Assembly (NCBI RefSeq): GCF_016919445.1
Contig: NZ_CP070356.1
Span: 1,309,501 to 1,373,500, forward strand
DNA: 64,000 bases
Direction of reading: 5' to 3'
From: Pseudomonas sp. PDNC002
Lineage (GTDB): Bacteria > Pseudomonadota > Gammaproteobacteria > Pseudomonadales > Pseudomonadaceae
The position numbers and the translations under genes are program-made. This document shows, one piece after another, positions 54,054 through 63,904 of the stretch (position 1 is the first letter of the stretch; each line of letters opens with the position of its first letter). The notes beneath the pieces are model-generated. The model ran no database searches, was not told the DNA's origin, and saw only the letters and a program-made list of their open reading frames with translations.

Positions 54054-55040
54054 CTAGAGCCGAATCACCAGCTTGCCAAGCACCTGGTTGTTTTCCATCA
54101 GCCGATGAGCCTGGGGCACTTCGTCGAACTCCATGGTCATCGCGCGGAGCGACGGGATGTGTCGGCCGAGCATCTGGTGGGCTATCCACGCCAGCGGTGC
54201 GTCATCCAACGGCAAGGCTGGAGTACCCAGCAGATGGCTGGAGAAGAAGCTGAGGCGAATGGAACCGGGCAAGTCTTGCATGGGGTTGAAATTCTCCAGC
54301 AGCGGTGCGCCGCCGAGAAGTCCTATTACGCTCATCGCGCCAAGTGGGCGAATCGCCTTTGCGGTCTCAAGCAAGGTCGCCCCCCCGACGACATCGAGGG
54401 CAGCATCGACCCCGATGGGCAACATCTCGCGGATCTTCGGGGCAATCTGTCCCACGTCGAGCAGTGCCTCGTCGGCACCGGCCTCGGTCAGTCGCGGCAG
54501 ATGCCCCTCGGTGCGCGTGGTGGCGAAGACATTCAGGCCCAGCGCCTTGGCATAGGTGACCGCCGCCAGCCCCACCGATGAGGTAGCGCCGCGTACCAGC
54601 AGCGTCTGGCCCGGTTGCACATTCAGGCTGTGCTTGAAAGCACCCCACACGGTGAGGAAAGCTTGCGGTAGCGTCGCCAGTTCCTCCCAGGGCAGTGGCA
54701 AACCGTCCAGCGACATGACGTTGCTGCGTTTCACCACGACGACTTCCGCATAGCTGCCGGTACGATCGAACTGCATGCCGCCCATGGCGGTGGCCACACG
54801 TTGGCCACTGCGGAAGGTGCCGGATGCGTCGTGAATCACTTCGCCAACGGCCTCGATGCCGGGTACGCGGGGCGAGGTGATTTCGCCCATCTTGCCAGCG
54901 CGCAGATACAGCTCGGCGCGGTTTAGGCCAAAGGCTTTCACGCGGATGAGGACTTCGTCGGCTTTCGCTTCCGGGGCCGGAATATCGCGCAGTTGCAGGA
55001 CTTCGGGACCGCCGGGTTGTTCGATGACATAGGCTTTCAT
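54054..55040 (-). CDS. Zinc-independent quinone oxidoreductase (MDR family)
   Basis: 328 residues. N-terminal GroES-like domain (VKAFGLNRAELYLRAG; PRVPGIEAVGEV) and a Rossmann domain with VRGATSSVGLAAVTYAKALG and DVVGG. Zinc-ligand cysteines are absent, as in the QOR/crotonyl-type subgroup that uses NADPH to reduce quinones or enones. Divergent from a LysR gene that may control it. Substrate unknown. Confidence 0.86.
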   Translation of the reverse strand: MKAYVIEQPGGPEVLQLRDIPAPEAKADEVLIRVKAFGLNRAELYLRAGKMGEITSPRVPGIEAVGEVIHDASGTFRSGQRVATAMGGMQFDRTGSYAEVVVVKRSNVMSLDGLPLPWEELATLPQAFLTVWGAFKHSLNVQPGQTLLVRGATSSVGLAAVTYAKALGLNVFATTRTEGHLPRLTEAGADEALLDVGQIAPKIREMLPIGVDAALDVVGGATLLETAKAIRPLGAMSVIGLLGGAPLLENFNPMQDLPGSIRLSFFSSHLLGTPALPLDDAPLAWIAHQMLGRHIPSLRAMTMEFDEVPQAHRLMENNQVLGKLVIRL

Positions 55041-55136
55041 GGAGTGGTTTCCTTCGGGTGGGAGGCTGGTTGGCCAGCGACGACTCCACTTTCTGCTACT
55101 CGTATTCGAGCCGGTAGATCGCCAGGTGATAGTCTT

Positions 55137-55154
55137 CCTCTCAATATCGAGAGG
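55137..55154. promoter_or_regulatory. Inverted repeat at the LysR gene leader
   Basis: CCTCTC-aatatc-GAGAGG is a perfect 6-6-6 inverted repeat whose right arm overlaps the ribosome site of the LysR gene, 8 nt before its ATG. It could be an autoregulatory site. Confidence 0.35.
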
Positions 55155-55162
55155 GAGTCGCC

Positions 55163-56041
55163 ATGGATCTGAATGCCGTCCGCATGTTCGTCAGCGTGGT
55201 GCAGAGCGGTAGCCTGTCGGCGGCTGCGGCCCGCCTGGAGATTCCCTTGCCGACGCTGAGCCGGCGCGTGCGCGAACTGGAGCGCGAGTTGCGCGTGCAA
55301 TTGCTGGAGCGCTCGGCGCGCGGCACGCACCTGACCGATGCCGGGACGCGGCTCTACGAGTTCGCCAGCCGCGGTGTGGAGGCGCTGGGCGAAGCCGAGC
55401 GGGCGGTGCTTAGTGATCAGGTGCTGTTGCGCGGCCGTCTGCGCCTCTCGCTACCGCCGGCGTTCGAGCCGTGGTGGGAGTTGCTCGGTGAGTTCCAGAA
55501 GCGCTATCCGGGCGTGCACCTGCAGATATTCACCACGGAGCGACGCGTCGACCTGATCGAGGACGGCGTCGACGTGGCGTTGCGGGTGGGCGCCGTCGAA
55601 CACGAGTCGATGGTGGCGCGGCATCTGCTCAACTACCGCCACCTGCTGGTGGCCAGTCCCGAGCTGATCGAGCGCCTGGGCGCGCCGGAAGTGCCGGACG
55701 ACCTGCACCGCTTCCCCTGCGCGATCTGGTCCCAGGGCGCCAATGCGCGCACGGCATGGCGGCTCGGCGAACAGAGTCTGCGGCCGGATGCGCTGCTCGC
55801 GAGCAACGATTACGCACATCTGCGCAGCCGTGCGCTGGCCGGTGAAGTCGTGACGGAGTTGCCACCCTTCCTGGCCAGGGCGGGGCTGGACGATGGGCGG
55901 CTGGTGCCGGTGCTGGCGGATTTCCCGCTGCCGGAGCAGCGGATCAACCTGCTGTATCCGTCGCACCGGCATCCTTCGGCGATTGTGCGTGCCTACCTGG
56001 ATTTCTGTCGGGAATATCTCAATGTCCTGGCGCTACTCTGA
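55163..56041 (+). CDS. LysR-family transcriptional regulator
   Basis: 292 residues. N-terminal winged helix (MDLNAVRMFVSVVQSGSLSAAAARLEIPLPTLSRRVRELE, core SLSAAAARLEIP) and a C-terminal periplasmic-binding-like effector domain with LRLSLPPAFE and DVALRVGAVEHES. The type resembles the DsdC/CrgA-like group that regulates a divergent oxidoreductase. Effector unknown. Confidence 0.88.
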   Translation: MDLNAVRMFVSVVQSGSLSAAAARLEIPLPTLSRRVRELERELRVQLLERSARGTHLTDAGTRLYEFASRGVEALGEAERAVLSDQVLLRGRLRLSLPPAFEPWWELLGEFQKRYPGVHLQIFTTERRVDLIEDGVDVALRVGAVEHESMVARHLLNYRHLLVASPELIERLGAPEVPDDLHRFPCAIWSQGANARTAWRLGEQSLRPDALLASNDYAHLRSRALAGEVVTELPPFLARAGLDDGRLVPVLADFPLPEQRINLLYPSHRHPSAIVRAYLDFCREYLNVLALL

Positions 56042-56047
56042 CTGCGC

Positions 56048-56998
56048 CTACAGCGCAAAAGGCAAGTGGATGTCCACTTTCTGCCGGTTCGCCAGGCGTC
56101 GCTCGAATTCGCCCGGGTCATGGATCAGCACGTCCTGTCCGGCGAAGGCTTCGGCGGCAATCAGGCGCGACAGCCAGAAACGCACGCACGCCACCCGCAG
56201 CATCTCCGGCCACAGTTCGGCTTCCAGCGCGGTGAATGGCCGCTTGGTCGCATAGGCCGCCAGCAGGGCGCGGGCGCGTGGGCCGTCGAGGGTGCCATCG
56301 TCGTTGGAGCACCAGTCGTTCACGGTGATCGCCAGGTCGTAGAGCATCCAGCCGGAGCTGGCGTTATAGAAGTCGATCACCCCTGCCAGGTGCGGGCCAT
56401 CGAACAGCACGTTGTCGCGGAACAGGTCGGCGTGCAGGTTGGCGCGCGGCAGCGCCGGCTGCTCGGCAAGCAGGCGGGCGATTTCTTCCAGGGCATCGCC
56501 CAGCAGGGTCGCGGCACCGCCGGAGAGATGCGACTGCATCGTCTCGCCTTCATGCAGCATCCAGCTCAGGCCGCGGTCGCTGGGGCGTTCGATGATTCGC
56601 TCGCGGGTTGCCAGGTGCAGGCGGGCCAGCAGGTTGCCGACTTCCTGGCAGTGATGGTTGTTCGGCGATCGCTCATGGCGGCCTGCCAGGCGCGGTTGTA
56701 GCAGCGCCGGCTTGCCTTCGAGTTGGCGCAGGGCTTCGCCGTCTTTCGTGCGCAGCGCATAGGGCACCGGCAGGTCGGCTTCGTGCAGCACGTCCAGCAG
56801 TTCGATGAAGAACGGCAAGTCCTGCACCGGACCACGCTCCACCAGGGTCAGGACGAATTCGCCCTGCTCCAGGCTGACGAAGAAATTGCTGTTCTCCGAT
56901 CCTTCGGCAATGCCGCGGAAGTCGCGCAGGCGACCGAGGCCGTAGGGCGCGAGGAAGTCTTCGAGAACCGGACGGTCCAGAGGCGTGAATACCGACAT
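56048..56998 (-). CDS. thrB: Homoserine kinase ThrB
   Basis: 316 residues, the APH-like homoserine kinase of Pseudomonas (not the GHMP type). Acts in threonine synthesis. Motifs are GSENSNFFV near residue 35, the catalytic loop NLHADLFRDNVLF and the metal-binding IDFYNASSGWMLYDLAI. ATG at 56998 has GAGGA 7 nt upstream; a TTG two codons earlier is less likely. Matches PA5495 in order. Confidence 0.93.
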   Translation of the reverse strand: MSVFTPLDRPVLEDFLAPYGLGRLRDFRGIAEGSENSNFFVSLEQGEFVLTLVERGPVQDLPFFIELLDVLHEADLPVPYALRTKDGEALRQLEGKPALLQPRLAGRHERSPNNHHCQEVGNLLARLHLATRERIIERPSDRGLSWMLHEGETMQSHLSGGAATLLGDALEEIARLLAEQPALPRANLHADLFRDNVLFDGPHLAGVIDFYNASSGWMLYDLAITVNDWCSNDDGTLDGPRARALLAAYATKRPFTALEAELWPEMLRVACVRFWLSRLIAAEAFAGQDVLIHDPGEFERRLANRQKVDIHLPFAL

Positions 56999-57032
56999 GC
57001 TCAATCCTCTGGAGCGTCGTGGAGGGGAAGAT

Positions 57033-57320
57033 TTACCAGCTGAAGATCTGCCACTGCGGAATCAGCTTGTCGGGCTGGTCCGAGCGGATGAAGTTGCCAT
57101 CGCTGCCGTCCTGGCGCACCAGGAAGTACGGCTTGCCGTGCTTGGGGATGACCTTGATGGCGTAGAGGAATCCGTTCACGCGGTATTCCTGGATGGTCTT
57201 GTCGCCCTCCTGGCGGATGGTCACATCCGGTTCCGGCGTCGGGGCGTCGTCCGCCGCCATGACGGATGTCGCGCCAAGACCCAGTAGAGCGGCGAGCAAC
57301 AGGCGGTTCAACGTACGCAT
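57033..57320 (-). CDS. DUF2782 periplasmic protein
   Basis: 95 residues. Signal peptide of ~22 residues ends VMA before ADDAPTPEP. The mature domain (VTIRQEGDKTIQEYRVNG, KVIPKHGKPYFLV, IPQWQIFSW) is the DUF2782 family found next to thrB and polA in Pseudomonas. Function unknown. It lies 34 nt upstream of thrB on the same strand and is divergent to polA. Confidence 0.88.
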   Translation of the reverse strand: MRTLNRLLLAALLGLGATSVMAADDAPTPEPDVTIRQEGDKTIQEYRVNGFLYAIKVIPKHGKPYFLVRQDGSDGNFIRSDQPDKLIPQWQIFSW

Positions 57321-57394
57321 GATAACCTTGTCCCTTTGTCGAATTGGCTACGGACATTTTAGCCCGAGCCCTTCTGAAAAGGTTGATTCCCCTC

Positions 57395-60145
57395 ATGAGC
57401 CAAGCACCTCTCGTCCTCGTGGACGGCTCGTCCTACCTGTATCGCGCCTTCCACGCCTTGCCGCCGCTGATGACCTCCACCGGCATGCCGACCGGCGCGG
57501 TGAAGGGCGTGCTGAACATGCTCAAGAGCCTGCGCAAGCAGTACCCGGACAGCCCGTTCGCGGTGGTCTTCGATGCCAAGGGCGGGACCTTCCGCGATGA
57601 GATGTTTGCCGAATACAAGGCCAATCGCCCCTCGATGCCGGACGACCTGCGCGTGCAGGTGGAGCCGCTCCACGCCACCGTGCGCGCCCTGGGCCTGCCA
57701 CTGCTCTGCGTGGAGGGCGTGGAAGCCGATGACGTGATCGGTACCCTGGCCCGCCAGAGCGCGGCCGGAGGCCGGGCGGTGGTGATCTCCACCGGTGACA
57801 AGGACATGGCACAGCTGGTCGACGGGCACATTACGCTGGTCAACACCATGACCGGTAGCACGCTCGACGTGGATGGCGTGAAGGAGAAATTCGGTGTCGG
57901 TCCTGAGCTGATCATCGATTACCTGGCGTTGATGGGCGACAAGGTCGACAACATCCCCGGCGTGCCCGGCGTCGGCGAAAAGACTGCGCTGGGCCTGCTT
58001 ACCGGCGTGGGTGGCGGCCTCGATGTGCTCTACGCCAGCCTGAACAAGGTGCCCGAGCTGCCAATCCGCGGCGCCAAGGGCCTGCCGGCCAAGCTCGAAG
58101 AGCACAAGGACATGGCCTACCTGTCCTACAAGCTCGCCACCATCAAGTGCGATGTCGAACTGAATATCGAGATCGATGCCCTGCACCCCGGCGAGCCGGA
58201 CCGCGAGGCGCTGACCGAGCTGTATCGCACCCTGGAGTTCAAGACCGGGCTGGACGACCTGCAACGCCAGGCGGCCAAGGCCGGAAGCCCGCAGCTGGCG
58301 CTGGAAGAGGCCCCGGCTGCGGCGGAGGAGAAGCGCTACGAGATCGTCCTGGAGCAGACTCAGTTCGACGCCTGGCTGAAGAAGCTGGAAGCCGCCGACC
58401 TGATCGCCTTCGACACCGAGACCACCAGCCTCGACCCGCAACAGGCGCAGGTGGTGGGCGTGTCCTTCGCGGTCAAGGAAGGCGAAGCCGCCTACGTACC
58501 GCTGGCGCACAGCTATATGGGCGTGCCGGCGCAACTGGACCGCGACGCCGTGCTCAAGGCACTCAAGCCGCTGCTGGAAGACCCGAAGAAGCGCAAGGTC
58601 GGCCAGCACGCCAAGTACGACATGAACGTCCTGGCCAACGCCTCGACGCCTATCGCCGTGCAGGGCATTGCCTACGACACCATGCTCGAATCCTACGTGC
58701 TGGACTCCACCGCGACCCGCCACGACATGGACAGCCTGGCGCTGAAGTACCTCGGCCACAGCACCATCCGCTTCGAGGACATCGCCGGCAAGGGCGCCAA
58801 GCAGCTGACCTTCGACCAGATCGCCCTGGAGCAGGCCGGCCCGTACGCCGCCGAAGACGCCGACGTGACCCTGCGCCTGCACCAGACCCTGTGGCAGAAG
58901 CTGGAAGCCATTCCGTCGCTGGCCAAGGTCCTGACCGAGATCGAAATGCCGCTGGTACCGGTGCTGGCGCGTATCGAGCGCAACGGCGCGCTGGTCGACG
59001 CCAACCTGCTGGGCAAGCAGAGCGTCGAGCTGGGCGAGAAGATGGTCGAGCTGCAGCGCCAGTCCTTCGACCTGGCAGGCGAGGAGTTCAACCTCGGCTC
59101 GCCCAAGCAACTGGGCGCCATTCTTTATGAAAAGCTGGGCCTGCCGGTGCTGTCGAAGACTGCCACCGGCCAGCCGTCCACCGCCGAGAATGTCCTCGCC
59201 GAGCTAGCCGAGCAGGATTACGAGCTGCCCAAGGTAATCATGCAGTACCGCTCGCTGAGCAAGCTCAAGAGCACCTACACCGACAAGCTGCCGGACCAGA
59301 TCAACCCGCGCACCGGGCGTATCCACACCAGCTACCACCAGGCGGTGGCGGCCACCGGCCGGTTGTCCTCCAGTGACCCGAACCTGCAGAACATCCCGAT
59401 CCGCACCGCCGAAGGCCGGCGCATCCGCCAGGCCTTCGTCGCACCCAAGGGCTACAAGCTGCTGGCGGCGGACTACTCGCAGATCGAACTGCGCATCATG
59501 GCCCACCTGGCCAAGGACGAAGGTCTGCTGGACGCCTTCCGCCACGACCGCGACGTGCACCGCGCCACCGCCGCCGAGGTCTTCGGCGTGCCGCTGGATG
59601 ACGTGAGCTCCGATCAGCGCCGTAGCGCCAAGGCGATCAACTTCGGCCTGATCTACGGCATGAGCGCCTTCGGCCTGGCCAAGCAGATCGGCGTCGAGCG
59701 CAAGGAGGCCCAGGCCTACATCGACCGCTACTTCGCGCGCTATCCGGGCGTGCTGGCCTATATGGAGCGCACCCGCGCCCAGGCCGCCGAGCAGGGCTTC
59801 GTCGAGACGCTGTTCGGTCGCCGCCTGTACCTGCCGGAAATCGCCTCGAAGAACGGCGCCATGCGCAAGGCCGCCGAACGCACCGCGATCAACGCGCCGA
59901 TGCAGGGCACCGCGGCGGACATCATGAAACGCGCCATGGTGGCTGTGGATAACTGGTTGCAGGAGAGCGGCATCGACGCCCGCGTCATCCTCCAGGTCCA
60001 CGACGAACTGGTGCTGGAAGTGCACGAGGACCTGGTCGATCAGGTCCGTGATGCCATTCGGCCGCTGATGAGCGGAGCGGCGCAGCTGGACGTACCGCTG
60101 GTCGTCGAAGCCGGGGTGGGGGCGAACTGGGACGAGGCCCACTGA
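57395..60145 (+). CDS. polA: DNA polymerase I
   Basis: 916 residues, full length. An N-terminal 5'-3' exonuclease (~1-290), a 3'-5' exonuclease (~320-510) with FDTETTSLD near 339 and intact later acidic residues, and a polymerase domain with motif [10 protein letters not shown] near 692, motif [11 protein letters not shown] near 745 and motif C VHDELV near 869. ATG at 57395 is chosen over 57344 because it begins with the conserved [16 protein letters not shown]. The sRNA gene ersA follows, as Spot 42 follows polA in enterics. Confidence 0.96.
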   Translation: MSQAPLVLVDGSSYLYRAFHALPPLMTSTGMPTGAVKGVLNMLKSLRKQYPDSPFAVVFDAKGGTFRDEMFAEYKANRPSMPDDLRVQVEPLHATVRALGLPLLCVEGVEADDVIGTLARQSAAGGRAVVISTGDKDMAQLVDGHITLVNTMTGSTLDVDGVKEKFGVGPELIIDYLALMGDKVDNIPGVPGVGEKTALGLLTGVGGGLDVLYASLNKVPELPIRGAKGLPAKLEEHKDMAYLSYKLATIKCDVELNIEIDALHPGEPDREALTELYRTLEFKTGLDDLQRQAAKAGSPQLALEEAPAAAEEKRYEIVLEQTQFDAWLKKLEAADLIAFDTETTSLDPQQAQVVGVSFAVKEGEAAYVPLAHSYMGVPAQLDRDAVLKALKPLLEDPKKRKVGQHAKYDMNVLANASTPIAVQGIAYDTMLESYVLDSTATRHDMDSLALKYLGHSTIRFEDIAGKGAKQLTFDQIALEQAGPYAAEDADVTLRLHQTLWQKLEAIPSLAKVLTEIEMPLVPVLARIERNGALVDANLLGKQSVELGEKMVELQRQSFDLAGEEFNLGSPKQLGAILYEKLGLPVLSKTATGQPSTAENVLAELAEQDYELPKVIMQYRSLSKLKSTYTDKLPDQINPRTGRIHTSYHQAVAATGRLSSSDPNLQNIPIRTAEGRRIRQAFVAPKGYKLLAADYSQIELRIMAHLAKDEGLLDAFRHDRDVHRATAAEVFGVPLDDVSSDQRRSAKAINFGLIYGMSAFGLAKQIGVERKEAQAYIDRYFARYPGVLAYMERTRAQAAEQGFVETLFGRRLYLPEIASKNGAMRKAAERTAINAPMQGTAADIMKRAMVAVDNWLQESGIDARVILQVHDELVLEVHEDLVDQVRDAIRPLMSGAAQLDVPLVVEAGVGANWDEAH

Positions 60146-60244
60146 TCGACTTGACGAACGGTCAGAGGGCCCATCAGCCGGGCCTTCTGACGTAGCGGCA
60201 AAGGACTTTTCAGGGCGCCGCGAAAAAATCTTTTGTGACCCGCT

Positions 60245-60272
60245 GAACTTTCCCGCTGGGAGCCGAGTCAGA
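60245..60272 (+). promoter_or_regulatory. AlgU (sigma-22) promoter of ersA
   Basis: GAACTT (60245-60250) and TCAGA (60268-60272) are separated by 17 nt and match the AlgU/RpoE consensus GAACTT-N16/17-TCnnA. The start would be near 60279. Confidence 0.75.
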
Positions 60273-60278
60273 ACTCGT

Positions 60279-60408
60279 GAATGGCTGGTGAAGCCCTTCG
60301 ATGCTCCTTTGCAGTGTTTAGTGTTGGCAGATTACTGGACCCCGCCCTAGCGGTCCGGACTTAAACCCCGAACTTCCCCCTCCCCATACGAAGCTCGGGG
60401 TTTTTTTT
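60279..60408 (+). ncRNA. ersA: Small regulatory RNA ErsA
   Basis: From the predicted AlgU start to the terminator is ~130 nt, agreeing with the ~132-nt ErsA of P. aeruginosa, which lies in this polA-engB gap. The terminator CCCCGAaCTTC...GAAGcTCGGGG is followed by eight U, and its loop holds the C/U-rich stretch CCCCCTCCCCATAC used for target pairing. ErsA is an Hfq-dependent envelope-stress RNA acting on algC and oprD in P. aeruginosa. Identity is by position, promoter type and terminator. Confidence 0.85.
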
Positions 60409-60423
60409 GCCTGCGATTTGGCC

Positions 60424-61086
60424 TCAGGCCTCCTCGCCGGCCTCCTCTTCTTCCTCATCCAGCAGCCCCAGCCAGCCGGCCAGGACCAACTGCGCCTCTT
60501 CCACGCCCTGGCGCTTGGGCGCCGAGAACAGCTGAAGGGTGGCGACATCGCCCCAGCCGTCGAGGATTTCCTTGCGGGTCTTGAGCAGCGCGTTTTTCGC
60601 CGCGCCGTAGGCCAGCTTGTCGGCCTTGGTCAGCAGCACGTGGATCGGCAACTGGCTGGCCTGCGCCCAGTCGAGCATCAGGCGGTCGAAGTCGGTCAGC
60701 GGATGACGGATATCCATCATCAGCACCACGCCGGCTAGCGCATTGCGGCTGGAGAGATAAGCTTCCAGGTGCTGCTGCCAGTGCAGCTTCAGCGGGATCG
60801 GCACCTTGGCGTAGCCGTAGCCAGGCAGGTCGACCAGGCGGCGTTCGTCGTCCAGGCGGAAGAAGTTCAGCAGCTGGGTGCGGCCGGGGGTCTTGGAGGT
60901 TCGCGCCAGGTTCGCGTGGGTCAGCGCGTTCAACGCGCTGGACTTGCCCGCGTTGGAGCGGCCGGCGAAGGCGACTTCCAGTCCGGAGTCTTCCGGGCAC
61001 TGGTTCACCTTGGCGGCGGAAATGAGGAAAGTGGCCTGTTGGCAGAGGCCGAGAATCGGGTTTTTCGTAGCGTTCTTCGAGGACAT
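60424..61086 (-). CDS. engB: Ribosome biogenesis GTPase EngB (YihA/YsxC)
   Basis: 220 residues. G1 [10 protein letters not shown]2 region TPGRTQ, G3 DLPGYG, G4 TKADKL and G5 SAPKRQG. EngB helps assemble the 50S subunit. The C-terminus is very acidic ([11 protein letters not shown]). ATG at 61086 is preferred; longer frames upstream enter the cytochrome leader. Convergent with ersA, which terminates 16 nt away. Confidence 0.94.
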   Translation of the reverse strand: MSSKNATKNPILGLCQQATFLISAAKVNQCPEDSGLEVAFAGRSNAGKSSALNALTHANLARTSKTPGRTQLLNFFRLDDERRLVDLPGYGYAKVPIPLKLHWQQHLEAYLSSRNALAGVVLMMDIRHPLTDFDRLMLDWAQASQLPIHVLLTKADKLAYGAAKNALLKTRKEILDGWGDVATLQLFSAPKRQGVEEAQLVLAGWLGLLDEEEEEAGEEA

Positions 61087-61266
61087 GGGTAACTTCGCAG
61101 CGGGTGCGACGCGGTGTCGCGGGGGGCGGTTTCGTTTCCGTTTGGGCATCGGAAGTATATAATGCCGCGGATTTTGTGTGCGCTTTATCCCCCAGGGTCG
61201 AGCCACACGGGAACGTTGAAGTCCGCGCAAACAAGAACGTGGATGTTCCCTGCGATGAGGATAATC

Positions 61267-61557
61267 ATGAAGAAACTGCTGTTCGCAGCCATCGTTGCCG
61301 CGCTGGCATCCAGCGCCCTGGCGGCCCAGGATCCGGAAGCCGTTTTCAACAGAGCCTGTGGCGCCTGCCACAATGGTCAGTTGCCAATGGCGCCGAAGAA
61401 GGGCGACGCCACCGCTTGGAAGCCACGCCTGGACAAGGGCATGGATACGCTGGTGCAACATGTGACCAACGGTTTCAACGCGATGCCGCCTCGCGGCCTG
61501 TGCACCGACTGCAGCGCCGAGGATTACCAGACAATTATCCAGTGGATGTCGAAGTAA
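61267..61557 (+). CDS. Cytochrome c5
   Basis: 96 residues. Signal peptide of ~20 residues ends ALA before AQDPEA. A single haem-binding CGACH, the axial methionine probably in FNAMPPRG, and the extra cysteine pair in [10 protein letters not shown] typical of cytochrome c5. GAGGA site 6 nt before ATG. Periplasmic electron carrier. PA5491-type. Confidence 0.92.
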   Translation: MKKLLFAAIVAALASSALAAQDPEAVFNRACGACHNGQLPMAPKKGDATAWKPRLDKGMDTLVQHVTNGFNAMPPRGLCTDCSAEDYQTIIQWMSK

Positions 61558-61604
61558 CTTCCCAGGCCTTACTCTTTCACCCTTAGCCGTTATTGGATTA
61601 GCTG

Positions 61605-62210
61605 ATGAACAAATTGATCGTGAGTCTGCTGTTGACCCTGGGTCTTGTCGGTGTGGCGCACGCCGCTGGCGATGCCAAGGCCGGTCAGGCGAAAGCTGCT
61701 GTCTGTGGTGCCTGCCACGGTGCCGATGGCAACAGCATGGCGCCCAACTTCCCGAAACTGGCCGGGCAGGGTGAGCGTTACCTGCTCAAGCAGATGCACG
61801 ACATCAAGGACGGCAAGCGTACCGTGCTGGAAATGACCGGCCTGCTGACCAATCTGAGTGATCAGGACCTGGCAGACATCGCCGCCTACTTCTCCAGCCA
61901 GAACGGCAGCATCGGCGCCGCCGATCCCAAGCTGGTCGCCCAGGGCGAAGCCCTGTTCCGTGGCGGCAAGCTGGCCGACGGCATGCCGGCCTGCACCGGT
62001 TGCCACAACCCCAGCGGCCTGGGCAACGCCGAAGCCGGCTTCCCGCACCTGGGTGGCCAGCACGCGGCCTACACCGCCAAGCAGCTGACCGCTTTCCGCG
62101 AAGGCGAGCGCACCAACGACGGCGACGCCATGATCATGCGCAGCATCGCCGCCAAGCTGTCCAACAAGGACATCGCCGCGATCTCCAGCTACATCGAAGG
62201 CCTGCACTAA
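61605..62210 (+). CDS. cc4: Dihaem cytochrome c4
   Basis: 201 residues. Signal peptide ends AHA before AGDAK. Two tandem monohaem domains with CGACH near residue 36 and CTGCH near 131, each followed by a methionine ligand segment ([10 protein letters not shown]-like; [11 protein letters not shown]). Periplasmic donor to terminal oxidases. Follows cytochrome c5 by 47 nt. Confidence 0.95.
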   Translation: MNKLIVSLLLTLGLVGVAHAAGDAKAGQAKAAVCGACHGADGNSMAPNFPKLAGQGERYLLKQMHDIKDGKRTVLEMTGLLTNLSDQDLADIAAYFSSQNGSIGAADPKLVAQGEALFRGGKLADGMPACTGCHNPSGLGNAEAGFPHLGGQHAAYTAKQLTAFREGERTNDGDAMIMRSIAAKLSNKDIAAISSYIEGLH

Positions 62211-62240
62211 GCAGCCGAACCGGCGGAAATCGACGGAATG

Positions 62241-62270
62241 AAAAAAGGGTGGCTTCGGCTGCCCTTTTTT
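62241..62270 (+). terminator. Terminator after cc4
   Basis: AAAAAAGGGTGGC-ttcg-GCTGCCCTTTTTT: a hairpin with a UUCG tetraloop and a run of six U, 30 nt after the stop. Confidence 0.93.
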
Positions 62271-62377
62271 ATATCCGACGCCACTACAATGCTGGAACCG
62301 TGTCTGGCCCCTCCGGTCAAACCGCTTCATCCCGCCGCGCCCGCGCTCGGCGGACCCGCTCAGCCAAGGAGTGAACC

Positions 62378-63019
62378 ATGCGTAACCTGATTTTCACCGC
62401 CGCGCTTGCCTTCGCCGGCCTGTTCGCCCTCAACGCGAACGCTGCCGATTTCGAAGCTGGCAAGAACTACACCGAGCTGAGCCAGGCCGTGCCTGTTTCC
62501 CAGCCGGGCAAGATCGAGGTGGTGGAGCTGTTCTGGTACGGTTGCCCGCATTGCTATGCCTTCGAACCCACCATCAATCCGTGGATTGAGAAGCTGCCGG
62601 CCGACGTGCACTTCGTGCGTATCCCGGCCATGTTCGGCGGTCTGTGGAACATCCACGGCCAGCTGTTCCTGACCCTGGAATCCATGGGTGTCGAGACGAA
62701 GGTCCACCACGCGATCTTCGAGAAGCTGCACAACAACCCGAAGGCGCTGACCACTCCGGAAGAAATGGCTGACTTCGTCGCCGAGCAGGGCGTCGACAAG
62801 GACAAGTTCCTCAGCACCTTCAACTCGTTCGCCATCAAGGGCCAGATCGAGAAGGCCAAGAAACTGGCGATGTCCTATCAGATCAGCGGCGTGCCGACCC
62901 TGGTGGTCAATGGCAAATACCGCTTCGACATCGGTTCGGCCGGCAGTCCGGAACAGGCGCTGCAGCTGGCTGACCAGCTGATCGCCAAGGAACGCGCCGA
63001 CGCCAAGGCTGCTCAGTAA
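62378..63019 (+). CDS. dsbA: Thiol:disulfide interchange protein DsbA
   Basis: 213 residues. Signal peptide ends ANA before ADFEAG. Active site CPHC near residue 56 in ELFWYGCPHCYAF and the cis-proline loop SGVPTLVVNG. Introduces disulfides into periplasmic proteins. AAGGAG lies 7 nt before ATG. PA5489-type. Confidence 0.96.
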   Translation: MRNLIFTAALAFAGLFALNANAADFEAGKNYTELSQAVPVSQPGKIEVVELFWYGCPHCYAFEPTINPWIEKLPADVHFVRIPAMFGGLWNIHGQLFLTLESMGVETKVHHAIFEKLHNNPKALTTPEEMADFVAEQGVDKDKFLSTFNSFAIKGQIEKAKKLAMSYQISGVPTLVVNGKYRFDIGSAGSPEQALQLADQLIAKERADAKAAQ

Positions 63020-63031
63020 GGTCCGACGAGC

Positions 63032-63904
63032 ATGCTGCGCCGGCGGACTCGTGAACGTGTCGCGGAGGCCTGCAGTCCGCGGGTGAACACCGCCCACGGC
63101 GCCTCCACCGGTTTGCCCGAAGACGGCCGGCTGCGGCTGCTCAGCTTCAACATCCAGGTTGGCATCAGTACCGAACGGTACCGACACTACCTGACCCGCG
63201 GTTGGCAGCACCTGCTGCCCGCCGCCGGGCGCGCCAACAACCTGCAGCGCATCGGTGAACTGCTCGCCGACTACGACGTGGTCGCCCTGCAGGAAGCCGA
63301 TGGCGGGAGCATCCGCTCCGGCAATATCAACCAGGTCGAACACCTGGCCCAGCTCGGTGCCTTCCCCTACTGGTACCAGCAGCTCAACCGCAATCTCGGG
63401 CGCATCGCCCAGCACAGCAACGGCCTGCTCAGCCGCCTGCAACCCGCCGCCCTGGAAGACCATCCTCTGCCCGGCCCGCCCGGCCGCGGCGCGATCCTCA
63501 TGCGCTTCGGCGAAGGCAAGGACGCGCTTGCGGTGGTGATGATGCACCTGGCCCTCGGCGCCCGTACGCGGACCCGCCAGCTCGCCTATATCCGCGAGCT
63601 GCTGCAGGACTACCGCCACCATGTGCTGATGGGCGACATGAACACCCATGCCACCGACCTGCTGGAAAGCTCGCCCTTGCGCGACCTCCGGCTGATTGCC
63701 CCGCAGGTCGAGGCCACCTTCCCCAGCTGGCGCCCGCAGCGCTGCCTGGACCACATCCTGCTCAGCTCCGAGCTGGCGCTGGAACGCGTCAGTGTCCTCC
63801 CGCACCCGATTTCCGACCACCTGCCCGTGGCCGTGGAAATCCGCCTGCCGGATGCCCTGCGTTCGTCCTCGTCGCTCGCCTTGTGCGACGAGGCCCCTGA
63901 ATGA
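63032..63904 (+). CDS. Endonuclease/exonuclease/phosphatase family protein
   Basis: 290 residues. Motifs of the EEP (DNase I-like) fold: [47 protein letters not shown] and [12 protein letters not shown]. No signal peptide is clear; the first ~30 residues are basic. Substrate could be nucleic acid, phospholipid or another phosphoester. Stop overlaps the next start by four bases. PA5488-type. Confidence 0.9.
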   Translation: MLRRRTRERVAEACSPRVNTAHGASTGLPEDGRLRLLSFNIQVGISTERYRHYLTRGWQHLLPAAGRANNLQRIGELLADYDVVALQEADGGSIRSGNINQVEHLAQLGAFPYWYQQLNRNLGRIAQHSNGLLSRLQPAALEDHPLPGPPGRGAILMRFGEGKDALAVVMMHLALGARTRTRQLAYIRELLQDYRHHVLMGDMNTHATDLLESSPLRDLRLIAPQVEATFPSWRPQRCLDHILLSSELALERVSVLPHPISDHLPVAVEIRLPDALRSSSSLALCDEAPE

